Below are positions 33,290-44,589 of a stretch of DNA of 60,000 bases, in pieces (the first letter of the stretch is position 1; the number at the start of each line of letters is the position of its first letter). The stretch is taken from positions 70,703,003-70,763,002 of the forward strand of contig CM043957.1 in assembly GCA_014529385.2 (NCBI GenBank), read 5' to 3'. The notes beneath the pieces were generated by a model. It did no database searches, was not told the origin of the DNA, and saw only the letters and a program-made list of their open reading frames with translations. The position numbers were made by a program, and so were the translations under genes. This DNA is from Adiantum capillus-veneris (Eukaryota; Streptophyta; Polypodiopsida; Polypodiales; Pteridaceae).

Positions 33290-34601
33290 CTCTTTAGGGG
33301 GAGTGCAAATAATTAGGTTAGGGTTCCTTATGTTTTTTGTTGTGTTCAATAAGTGTTGGTACCTTTTTCCACTAATGTGCCTCCTAGAGGTATTCCTTTT
33401 GTTTCCTAGTGTGTACAGGAGCGTGTTGCTATTGATAGGATTTGGACCTTCATGGAACCTTTCTCTCGTTCACACTTCAAATCAAGCGCGACCATCAACA
33501 CAAACAGGTGTTTTATGTCCATTAACATTGCCCTTATCTTTTTGCATCCATGTTTGTCTGCTTTGATTGTGATTGGTAGCATAATATTCGGCGCATTTGC
33601 TTAGTATCAAACATTTAATTCAATGTAATGTTTTGTCATAATCACTTGTCTAAGTTTAAAAATCAAGCAGTCCGACTAAGCTAGTTTGACCAAGCTAGGT
33701 ATTAGAAATCTTCTCTTAATACCATGGGGAATGCCTTCTTAATACGCAATGGTTACTTAGGTTCTTAATCCGATTTAGGCAGCATTGTGTGAAATGTACT
33801 AGGGCTTTCTAGTGGGCTTAACCCTATTGACCTTTAGCTTAAGTATTATAAAGGGAGTTTACTAATGTGATGAGCCTGGGGAGGGTAACAGTGTTATATG
33901 ACCCCCCAAAGTTACAAAATTAAAATGCTGAAAATGAACAAACAAAAAATCAAAGTGCCACAATGTAAAATTTTAAGCTGGAAGAGAAATCCCTGCTTAA
34001 ATTGGTACTTCACTCACATGTATCGCCTATGGTACTAGAGCCCTAGAGGTTCCCAGTGTGGGCGCTTTTCCTTGAAAAGCAAAAAACCCAAGGCATACAA
34101 AATAATAAACACATCAAAATTGAATCAATGTGAAAAGACTTTGGGGGGTCAAAGAAAAGGTAATCAGTCAGGCGATGATTTCATGAGAAATTCCTTTTAT
34201 CGTAGCTTAACTACAAGGTCTTCTAGGTATAGCCTCTAGTCAGCCCTCGAACATCAAATACTTGGCTCTCGCGATTAAACAACTTAATTGACCAGAAAAA
34301 AATTGAGAAGTTACCCATGGTATTAATAGTCGAGCTCTAGTGCCTTTTGACCGTTAAATTAGCGACCCCGGACTTGTTTAATTTTTTACCTTTATATCTG
34401 TTTATGCATTTGATTGTATTGCAATTTAATGTTTATTGCTGACAAATTGTCTAAAATTCTGTTACCAATCAATTTGTCTGTCTATTGCATATGAGAATGC
34501 AATTACTGTGGCAATGTTGTTTGATTTTGCAGTGATTGAAGAAGGCTACGCACATCCATGTCGACTGCTCTTCCATCTCGACGAACGAGCTTCAACTGGA
34601 T
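33290..34601 (+). other. Non-coding 3' tail of the gypsy element
   Basis: No gene supported. It starts with a purine run TTAGGGGGAG (33294-33303) and contains a perfect 13-bp inverted repeat, GACCCCCCAAAGT at 33900-33912 and its complement at 34138-34150. Otherwise unremarkable AT-rich sequence. Confidence 0.6.
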
Positions 34602-34639
34602 AGCTTCCGAGGACGGAATCTACATCAGGAAGGGGGGCA
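34602..34639 (+). promoter_or_regulatory. Stem-loop plus terminal polypurine tract of the gypsy element
   Basis: Arms 34602-34609 and 34614-34621 pair at seven of eight positions around an AGGA loop. Five bases on lies AGGAAGGGGGGCA (34627-34639), then the 3' LTR. Same layout as at 3358-3395 and at 45288-45324 (minus strand). Confidence 0.8.
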
Positions 34640-35184
34640 TGTTAACCCTCACGGCACACGGACACCCTATGATCTATAAACGTTGTATTATTTAGAGTCA
34701 GGTACCGGGCTTGTCGGACCAATAGGAACAGGGTAAGGGTGATCGCCGATGACAGGCGCACTCTAACTGGAATATTCAAGGAGTTAGTTGTCTAAGTATG
34801 GGCGCCCAAGTGTGAATGGGGTGAGCTCATATAAAAGCCACTAAACCTAATTTTTACTCATTCTCTCATTGTGCAATAGAAGCCGCTCTTGCTCCATCTC
34901 CACCTTCTCCTTCACCATCTCCTTGTTTGTGTGTGTGTACGTGTGAGAGAGAGTGTGAGAGTGTGTGTGTGATCGAGCGTTGCGGCGGCACGACGGCGGC
35001 GAGGCGGTTGAGCGCGGCGTAGCGGCGTCTCCCTCTTCTTCGCGGCACGGGAATCCTTTATTCGCAACTACACAGGAAGGTGAGTGACACACCATTCTTC
35101 CTTGTGAGCTTGTCTGTTGTATGACTGTGTGCTAGGAGCCTTTGTGGCTCGCACACGGCGCGTAGCAAGTCCCTAGCCTTGACA
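34640..35184 (+). repeat. 3' LTR of the gypsy element (545 bp)
   Basis: Near-identical to the 5' LTR, TATA box at 34830-34837, ends ...CCTTGACA. Followed by the right target-site copy CTATT (35185-35189). Confidence 0.95.
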
Positions 35185-35189
35185 CTATT

Positions 35190-36481
35190 CAAAATTTTTG
35201 GCTGGCTCCTGATCACTATAATGTACGTACTATTGATGGAAAACATGCTGAAAGCATGCTATTTGGATTGTCTCGGAGTACAACTAAGCCTGCAGCGTGT
35301 GCATATTTAATGCCTGTTCAAAATGCAAAGGCAAAGAAGGGTACACCTTTGGCAGCAGAACAGGTACAAGAGGGCAAACTACAAGATTATCATTATTGGA
35401 TTCTTGATGGCCAACATTCAATTTATGCCGCAAAATTTTTGCTTCACAATGAACAAAAAACAATGAGATATTTCAAAGATTGATTGACGTGTATAAATTT
35501 TGAAAGGCTCGTATTTTTGTAAATGCTCCTCCAATGGTTACAACTGCTATATCTGCCATTGCAAATGATGAGGCTAAAGAATTGTATGTCAAGCAATCTT
35601 ACAGTCAAATATTGCGGCATTTGCAAAGTCAATGGATCTATTCAGGATGACCATCAAGGGCAGCAACTGGAGTTGCAGAGGGACATATATCTTGTGATGG
35701 ATGGGATGTAAGTGTCTTTCTTCTTCTTTCTTATTTTCTTTAATTGAACACTTGAGTTCAATCTTCTCATTGATGTTATCTTTCTTTCTAGACTTTTCTT
35801 CGATTGGCAAGAATGAGTGCAGGAGCAAGTTGGATTGCTAAACAGGCACACATGGTTACATATTCCGATCGAGTTTATGATTGTTGGCTAGAAATTATTA
35901 AAAGGCTTGAGGAGGAGAACAAGAAACCCCCAACAACGGTATTCAAATTTTTTTACGGTCTTGAGGAATCAGAGGTAGAGATCATTCAAGAAGAAATTAA
36001 AGATGAGAAGATTTTATTGTCAAAGAGTGCAAAAGATGGTGATGTAATTGATATGTATGATTGAATCAAGCAACTCAAACAAGACAAACTCATTCAAGAC
36101 GCACTTCTTGAAGGCTTCAATGCTTTGAATGAGTCATCACCATGTAAATATTATGAGGAAATAGTCAACATGTATAACATCAATGATCCATTTTATAAAA
36201 CCATTCTAATGCTATGTGAGCAATGGCTCAAAAATAGCTTGAAGCATGGAATAAAGAAAATGGATTTTCAGGATGAACCTATAAAATACATGCAATGGGC
36301 AATTCACAAGGAGAAAATTGAGTCTCTTGATTTGCCATGGTCCATCTATGTGGTGAACCTACAGATGGAAGGAAATCTCTACTTGAAGCACCACTTCAAC
36401 AACCAAATTCCTATTGGCTTATGCATTTTAGACTTGACAAAACACTATGGGGACAACTTTCAAGGCAGCATGGGTAGGTGA
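35190..36481 (+). pseudogene. Unknown plant gene remnant, 3' part with one intron
   Basis: Continues the 15906-16572 frame exactly. The first exon segment holds a WILDGQHSIYAAK phrase resembling the DGQHR/ParB-like motif (weak). TGA at 35481-35483 and a nearby frameshift break it. The frame from about 35505 runs to a plausible GT donor at 35708; the intron 35708-35791 (84 bp, pyrimidine-rich 3' end, CTAG acceptor) joins in phase to an exon ending at TGA 36479-36481. Further in-frame TGA codons lie at 35648 and 36062. All three TGAs could derive from CGA by CpG deamination. No known family is assigned. Confidence 0.65.
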
Positions 36482-37273
36482 ACCATACATAGATCCCAAT
36501 CTCAAGAAGTGTGTTAGACCTTCAAACAACCCCATATAGCTTGGACAAATGGTGGACCTTCCATGGAGGCTAATTCAAACAAGTGTGGTGGTGAACCTTC
36601 TGTGGAGTCTAATTGTGGTAGACTTAAAACAATAGCCACTTCCTTGAACTAGCTTGGACAAGTGGTAGACCTTGCTTCTATTAAGGTCTCTATTGAGAGA
36701 AGAATTGAATATAGAAGAAGAGAGAGATTAACTAGGCATAGATTTGTAAATTTGTAGAAAAGGGAAACGTGCTGGATTACAAAGATACCTCTCATTGTAC
36801 AAATGTCCAAAACGTCCAAAATTAAAACCTTTGGATAAAGGCTTATCTTTAGACATTAAATCAAGAGGTTATGGCTATGCATGTGTTGAAACTATTGGTC
36901 GACTTCAATGAGGAGACACATAGTTTGTTGACTATGACTTTACTTGATGTTTTCAAGTATTTATATGGATAGAAGTCTTAATTACATATGTTAATATGAC
37001 TTTTAATGGATCAAATGTCAATCAAGTAAGTCATGGTTGTTGTTAACTTTATGTGGCCTTCAGTATTCACTTAACTACTAATGTTTATTAAAGTGTAGGG
37101 TGTACAAGTTTGCCACAAAAGATTGTAGTATAGACTAGTGTTGCCTTGTGTACCAATAGTTGCAAGGATTATAATATTGATTTTACCTCCTAAGTTCGAC
37201 TTCCACATGTTTATAATTGGTGATTTAAATTCTAGTGATTTTTGAGAAACCAATGTTATTTGTGTTTTTTAGA
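36482..37273. other. Gene-free interval with satellite-like shreds
   Basis: 36500-36680 holds several degraded copies of the satellite phrase AGCTTGGACAAGTGGTGGACC. The rest (36690-37273) is AT-rich with no gene seen and ends in a T-rich tract and AG that look like a splice acceptor at 37273. Confidence 0.6.
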
Positions 37274-38254
37274 TTCGCAAATTGGGATAGATAAGGCCCC
37301 TATAGTTGAGTCCGCAATTGTTGAACCCCTTGATTCTATTATATTTGACATGCCTAAGGTGGATGATATGTCTATACCAAAGTCTAGTGATGTGCACCTT
37401 GAGCCAGCTTGCAACAGTGAGAATAAAGAAATGCCTACTCCAACAATACAATCTACTTCAAAAGAGACTAAAACGTCTGCTCAAGAGCCATTTCCATTTG
37501 TTGCTACTTCATCTAGTGCAGATGTTGAGAAATCCATACAATTATTTTGGACTTAAATGGTCTGCTATTGAAACGTTCCCCTCAGCCGTCCTCACACCAC
37601 CAGTTAGTGCAACTAGATCCAAAAAGATATATTATACTTAGGCCAGGTTGCATCCAATTCTTGAAGACTATATTAAAGAGGTTTAATGTTGCAATTTGGT
37701 CAACGGCTACTAGGAACAATGTGCTTCAAATTCTTAAAGCACTAGAGAGCTTAGCAAAAGGTACATTGCCTTTCTTTGCAATTTGGAATCAAGAAGGTTG
37801 CTATTTAGACCCGACAATCCAACCGTTGAGGCAATGTTCAAGCCTCTAGCTAAAATTGCAATGGGGTATGAATGTGATGAAGAACAGTGCTTATTGATGA
37901 CTCTCCTTACAAGGGATGCATTTCCCCTGCAAATAATTTCATTACCTTTAATCGTTATGGACAACCAGCATTGACAAATGAGAGTGAATATAAAGAAATC
38001 AAAGATAATTGGAAGCAAAAAAATGATGTTAAGGTGTTCTTTACAAGAAGGATAACTCTTGAAAAATATGACAAAGGTGAAGCTATCCTTGAAGGCAAAC
38101 ACAATCGAGCAAGTGAAAAAACCGACAACAATGACATCAGGCGAGCCCAAATACAAGAGATATTAGAAAAGGAAGGTACAACTGCTGAAAGCATGAAGGC
38201 ACCACAGTTGATCAATCTAGCTAGGCAATTGGATGTACTACAAAGGGACCATTG
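37274..38254 (+). pseudogene. NLI/FCP1-like HAD phosphatase remnant 1
   Basis: After a splice-acceptor-like TTTTTTAG, a serine/threonine-rich linker (to ~37530) leads by frameshift into a HAD/NIF domain. Motif I reads ILDLNGLL (37536-37560), followed by RPGCIQFL and the VAIWSTATRNNV segment (about 37645-37725). Another frame shift precedes motif IV, LIDDSPYK (37887-37910). FCP1/NIF phosphatases dephosphorylate phosphoserine, for example on the RNA polymerase II tail. The canonical DxDx(T/V) is replaced by DLNGL, a form I recall in a plant subgroup, so activity is uncertain even for an intact relative. At least two frameshifts mark this copy as broken unless undetected introns explain them. 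Confidence 0.7.
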
Positions 38255-39060
38255 AAGGCAACCACTACAAAGGCTTTTATAAACAAGGTCAAAGCTGAGA
38301 ACAATCTTTTAAGGCTAAATAAAACACACCCCTAAGGTACTTTTATGACTTGAACCTTGTTTCACATACTTGAATATACATGTGCATGGTATCAAATTTT
38401 TCTTTCTTTTTTCTTCTTGCAGGTATTAAAAAAATCTCTAGATATTCCATGGAGCAAGCTTGGACAAGTGGTGGACCTTTTGGTAAAGCTCCTCATGGGA
38501 AACATATCACAAGTCCTCCATGTAGTGAGAAGGAAAACATTTAACAAAGAGCCTAAGAGGTAGGACAGGTGGTGGACCTTGCACCTTTTCTCCCATTTCC
38601 AATCTAGTCTAGCTATCCACCACTATATTGTATGAAGTGTAGCTTGGACAAGTGGTAGACCTTGAAACAAGAGACCCCTCATCATCAATCCTAGTTTGGA
38701 TCTATGATAGATCTTACTTTTTTCTCATTCATAGTGGAGTCTAGCCTAGCCAGGTGGTAGACCTTACTTTTCTCCATGCTTCAAAGAAGCATAGCTTGGA
38801 GAAACGGTGAATCTTTGTAAGGTTTGGATTTGTTTATAGCAATGAGGAAGTTGAAGATGGACTTTGGCATCTAATAATACCACAGTGTAGAAAATGTAGA
38901 AACTATTTGTATTCTTTGAAACATAATAAATTTCTTGTTTTTCAATTGTAGAGTCATCACTACAAGAAAGTGGGTTGACTATCTGTAGGCATGATTTGTA
39001 GGAAGGTTTTGAAGCACCCAACGAACCTCATCCAAGGCCTTGTCGTATATATCAATCACC
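38255..39060. other. Gene-free interval with satellite-like shreds
   Basis: A pyrimidine-rich tract ending TTGCAG at about 38422 looks like a splice acceptor. From 38445 to 38830 the phrase GGACA(A/G)GTGGTGGACC and variants recur about five times (38460, 38565, 38643, 38745, 38797), related to the satellite at 4.3-13 kb. The remainder shows nothing. Confidence 0.6.
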
Positions 39061-39669
39061 TCCTTGTCACCTGCCACTTCCTGTCAAGAATATCAAAAGA
39101 GTGCTTGTTTGGACCTTGAAGGATTGCTTTTGAAGACAATTGAAATAAAATATGGAGATTCTATGCCATCTTGGGCTCAACACATGCGTCTTGTGGAGGA
39201 CAAAGATGAAGTTTATCATGCGGTGCGCCTAGATGCAGAAATGTTTTTGGGTTTCTGTGGTGAATACTTTGAGCTGTGGATATGGAGTTTCTATAACCTA
39301 ACAAGAGTGCAACACATCACACAAAAATGTTTCCCAAAGCATTATCGCAAGTTCAAGATCTTTATGAGTAACAAGTGTTGCCAAAATCGAAACATCATGT
39401 TAGGATTTAGAAGGGTTTATCATAAAAACTTGAGCGATATTTGGAAGATGTTTGAGGACTTAGATGCAAAGAATACCTTGGTTTTTGATGATAGTCCATA
39501 TAGGATGATGTGGAATATGCCAAGAACATATCTTATATTTCCAAAGATGTGGAGGCAAACACCTGAGCAGCTTCAAAGATTCTTGCAAGAAACGATTATT
39601 CCATGGTTACTTGGATGGTTATATGCAAGAGACAAGAGAGATTATACCCGTAACACAATTGTAAATTAG
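39061..39669 (+). pseudogene. NLI/FCP1-like HAD phosphatase remnant 2
   Basis: A ~200-residue open frame without a convincing ATG at its start (first internal Met near 39163). Motif I is LDLEGLLL (about 39108-39131), so the second catalytic-type Asp is Glu. The central FELWIWSFYN segment and motif IV FDDSPYR (39484-39504) match the NIF phosphatase fold, and the end resembles the family's C-terminal helical part. It shares family, not sequence identity, with remnant 1, so the pair may be two exon sets of one gene cluster or diverged tandem duplicates. It lacks the upstream part, hence called a fragment. Confidence 0.65.
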
Positions 39670-41149
39670 TATAGTGATCTTGAGACAAATCATGTCCTTC
39701 ATGTGTACGTGTCAAGACGATAACATTAAAGAAGGTTGACAATGATCCTTTTTATGGCCAGATGATGTCCTTTTAGTATGATGTGTATTTGTATTACTAT
39801 ATAATTCAAAGGTTATTTTAAAACAAAGATGTGTCAATTTGATGAACACTTGCATGGAGTGCACCCTACTCTAAGGGGGCTTGCATGTATTCTATAGGGT
39901 ATCCTATTATAAAGAAAATTATTTGTACACAGAGTGCACCCTTCTCTAAGGGGACTTCCACGTATTACTCCAGTGTATAATACTATAAGGAGAATCCTAT
40001 GTGATGGATCGTGCTCTATTCTAAGGGACTTGTAATGGAGTGCACTCTACTCTATGAGGACTTCCATGTATTACTAGAGTGTATCCAATTACAAGGAGAA
40101 TCCAATGTAATGACAAAGCATCCTGCTTTAGAACAAAAATGTGTACCCTAGTCTACGGGGACTTCACTATATTACTAGATGTATTCAAGTCTAAGGAGAT
40201 TTCAATGTAGTTCTAGATTGCACCTTGTTTTTTGGGGACTCATTTTACTAGATCATGGTTGTGTTTCATCATGATATATTTAAAAATATTTATTTTTGTT
40301 CTTTAGCAATTCTATATCATTCCATATCAAGGTTACATCCATTTGTAACTAAGAGAAACTTATGTTTGATATCAAAATAAACCTTACATGTATGGAATGG
40401 AGAATGGATGTGCAAGAAATATCTTGGTCTTGGCACGCATGTTTGCCTAAAACATTTATTTTTGTGCCCTTCATATAAAAGAGCTTTAGAACCTACAAGT
40501 CTTTGAAAGGAAAAATATAAAGTCTAATTGTTTGCATTGGGAGAAAAGAAATCATGGAATTTGAATTGTGTGAGAGACCTTGTTTGTGGAGAAAAATGTT
40601 TGAATCAAGAATGGGTATTTTACATCCTCCATGTAAGAGAGTTTTGGAAACTAAAATATGTTGAGAGGAAAACCATGGAGTCTAAGTGCATGTATTGAGA
40701 TGCCAATGTATGCATGCATAGATTTATTAGGGTCTACACATAACTGGATGCTTTTGGACGTTAACTTCTCCAATTTGTTATAAAATAAAATATTTAATGT
40801 TTTCTTGTGAGTAGTATTTATTTCACTATATATGTTTTTAGGATAATTTCTTGAACTTCAAATTAAACCTTCTATGTTGCAATGGAGAAGTACTTAGAGA
40901 AATTTTTATGTAAACACATTTGCTTACCCTTTCATTAATTGTAGCTTAGATAAGAAGTAGACTTTGCATTCCTCCATAGCCTATCTTAGACAAATGCACC
41001 TTGAAACTAGCACTCCTATGTTGCAATTGACAAATGCACCTTGAAACTAGCACACCAAAAAAATTAAAGTATGTGTTTAGTTATGGCACAATAGATCTTT
41101 TATATGTTAACAAAATGATACCAAAAGCAAGTGTATTATGCTAGTTCCA
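39670..41149. other. Gene-free interval with a diverged tandem repeat
   Basis: 39855-40245 carries about five degraded units of 65-100 bp sharing GAGTGCACCCT, CTCTAAGGGGACTT and TATTACTAGAGTGTAT. A short duplication GACAAATGCACCTTGAAACT occurs near 40992 and 41030. No gene seen. Confidence 0.6.
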
Positions 41150-41370
41150 TCTCCCTTGCTCTAGTGTCTCAACAACAATAGGTGCTACAATAGTACTCAC
41201 ACTATCTCTTTGCGGAGTGGCTAGAGAAACACTCAACGGTTCAATCTCCAAGCCAACCACATAATCTCACAAATTTCTTACAACAAGTACTTGTTTGACC
41301 AAGGAACACTAAAGAGAGTAGTTTATACCATCCAACCTATACTCATTGAAAAGTACATCAAGAATAGAAG
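41150..41370 (-). pseudogene. Relic of a copia Gag N-terminus
   Basis: On the minus strand, RLDGINYSL followed after a frameshift by a DYV..EI.P.S...ATP stretch and a final LEQ.RW aligns with the N-terminal ~80 residues of the intact copia Gag at 25427. Stops and shifts make it a dead fragment. No LTR belonging to it is identified. Confidence 0.6.
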
Positions 41371-41719
41371 AATCACACTTGCTTTCTTGTTGTGTCCTTA
41401 TGCATATAACAATAAATCCACACCATGTGTACAAAGATCTAGACAACGAATGTATCAAACAACTAACAGAAACGTTCTCTCCACAAGATTGCCAAAACAT
41501 AGCTCTCTTTGTATCTCCAATCCATCATGCATGTGTAATTCTAACCTCCACACCAATACATGTTTTTTGTAAGATACGCAGGAAGTTTTTTTGTATGGTT
41601 GAAAACTATCTTCTGCTGTGATGCTCAAAACCAAACTTTGAGGGCCTTTAAACTTCGCGTGCAAAAATGCAAAAACAATTTACACAAAACCATGCAAAGT
41701 ACATACATGAAGATGTTGT

Positions 41720-42140
41720 ATTTTAGAATACACCTATGCTACAAACTTGTATTCCAGAATACACTTGTGCTATAGACTTGTATTCCAAAATACACTTCTA
41801 CTTCAAACTTGTATTCTAGAATACACTTGTGCTACAAACTTTTATTCTACAATACACTTCTACTTAAACTTGTATTCCATAATACACTTGTGCTGCAAAC
41901 TTGTATTCTAGAATACACATGGGTGAATACACTTATGTTGTAATTTTGTATTCTAATATACAAAATTGTTACAATCTTGTGCTCTAAAATAGAGAAGTGC
42001 TAAAACTTGTATTCCGGAATACAAGATTGAAGTACTCTTGTCTTCTAGAATTAAAAAAACTTGAATCCTAAAATACTTATACACAACAAATGAACAAAAA
42101 TCTTCATACTCGTGTATTCTACGATACAAGTGTATTGCAA
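41720..42140. repeat. Minisatellite of ~36-40 bp units with palindromic cores
   Basis: About nine degenerate units of ACTTGTATTC(T/C)AGAATACACTTGTGCTACA. The core GTATTC-TAGAATAC is self-complementary in most units, so single strands can fold into serial hairpins. Confidence 0.75.
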
Positions 42141-42591
42141 ATTTGTATTCAATTGATGTTTATTGATACAAAGCAGTTTGAGAAGATGCAAATACAAGTA
42201 AGTACTTCTTGAGGTGATCAAGGTGACTAAGAACAAGAAAATGAAAAATAGCGAACTACGTATCAGTAAATTAAACTTGGAGGATATGAAAATTCTTGTT
42301 TATGGTCTCACTTTGAAGAAGTTTGGTCATCTTTGTCAACAAATCATAAAAATTTTGATGGAAAAATTTTAAGGATTGTAATTGAAAGCCTCGAGTCTTC
42401 AGTTGTAAGCTTTTGAGGATGTAATTGTTTTTTTAGTGGAATGTTGTGTATTTTTTAAGGAATATTTGCACTTTTTTGTCTTACAAAACTTTCTATATTA
42501 ACTTTAGTTCAAAAAATTTAAGTCGTTTTGACAATATTCACTGTTATTTTTTAAGTTGCTCCAAAAATTGATGTTTTAAAACTTTTTTGAG
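42141..42591. other. Gene-free AT-rich interval
   Basis: No gene, repeat or regulatory pattern recognised. Confidence 0.5.
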
Positions 42592-42737
42592 AACTTTTGG
42601 CCAAATTCAAGGTGAGGTGTATTTTTCGCAATTTAGGTGTACTTTTTGACGATCAAGTGTTCTTAACTTTTGGCCAAATTCAAGGTGAGGTGTATTTTTT
42701 GCAATTTAGGTGTACTTTTTGACGACCAAGTGTTCTT
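42592..42737. repeat. Tandem duplication, period 73 bp
   Basis: AACTTTTGGCCAAATTCAAGG starts at 42592 and again at 42665. The two copies differ at two or three bases, so the duplication is recent. Confidence 0.9.
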
Positions 42738-43992
<1,255 letters not shown>

Positions 43993-44235
43993 TTAACCGA
44001 TGAAGGACGCCTTATCACATTATTTTGAGTCATGGGCCGGGCTTGTCGGTCCTATAGGTGCTTGGGTGATGACCGATGAGAGGTGCACCACATATCTCAT
44101 TTGACAGTATTTTTACTTCGATCGGTCAATGTGGGCGTCCATGTGTGAATGGACCAAACCCATAAAAAAGGGCCATTGTGACTCATTCTAAAGGGTGCAT
44201 GCTAAAGAAGAGTGCTCTTGCCCTATCTCCACAGG
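43993..44235 (+). mobile_element. Diverged LTR fragment related to the gypsy LTR
   Basis: Shares with the gypsy LTR, in order, the phrases TTATTTTGAGTCA/TTATTTAGAGTCA, CGGGCTTGTCGG, TGA(C)CGATGA, GGGCG(T/C)CCA, GTGTGAATGG, a degraded TATA region and CTCTTGC...ATCTCCAC. No second LTR or target duplication is seen, so it is a truncated or solo LTR of a related, older family. Confidence 0.75.
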
Positions 44236-44589
44236 GTGGCAAGAAGCTTAGACACTGGCTGCAACTTGAATCAATCAACCTTAAGTATTGCACCATCAAC
44301 ATCACAAGGCTATGGTAGTGTCGATCATGTGTCTATTGAAACTTCTACCATCGAGTCAACACCTCATCGACATGTTCACATCTGCCATCATGTCTACCAT
44401 CACCACTACTTGTGTGTTGTTTATCTTTTGCTAACTTAGCCTCATGCTCAAGCCCCTTTTGTAGAATTTTGATTGTCCCTCTCTCAGCAAGGACAAAAAC
44501 CCCATGGAAGGTGGAAGCTTAATGCACACTTTTGAGTTTCTCCTCTCATCTGTAGTGTTGCCTTTAGGAGGAAGAACCATGTAAAGGCA
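44236..44589. other. Gene-free interval
   Basis: No gene seen. The last five bases, AGGCA (44585-44589), are the likely left target-site copy of the following element (right copy AGGCC, 55104-55108). Confidence 0.5.

Larger units (their letters stand above)
16573..35184 (+). mobile_element. Ty3/gypsy element, 18.6 kb including a nested copia
   Basis: Two LTRs (16573-17115 and 34640-35184), a tRNA-Asp primer-binding site, a polypurine tract and a 5-bp duplication define it. Without the nested copia (20917-26108 plus one 5-bp target copy) it is about 13.4 kb. Domain order is Gag, protease, RT, RNase H, integrase, second retropepsin-like domain, W-V/I-P-K repeats, then a separate small ORF and a ~1.3-kb non-coding tail. 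No chromodomain is seen. The tRNA-Asp primer and integrase style point to a non-chromovirus lineage (Tat/Athila-like), which is inference. Four in-frame stops and one frameshift in gag-pol argue against autonomy of this copy. Confidence 0.93.

Noticed and set aside
41291-41572. Plus-strand open frame of 93 codons
   Set aside because: It is antisense to the recognisable copia Gag relic and lacks any domain.
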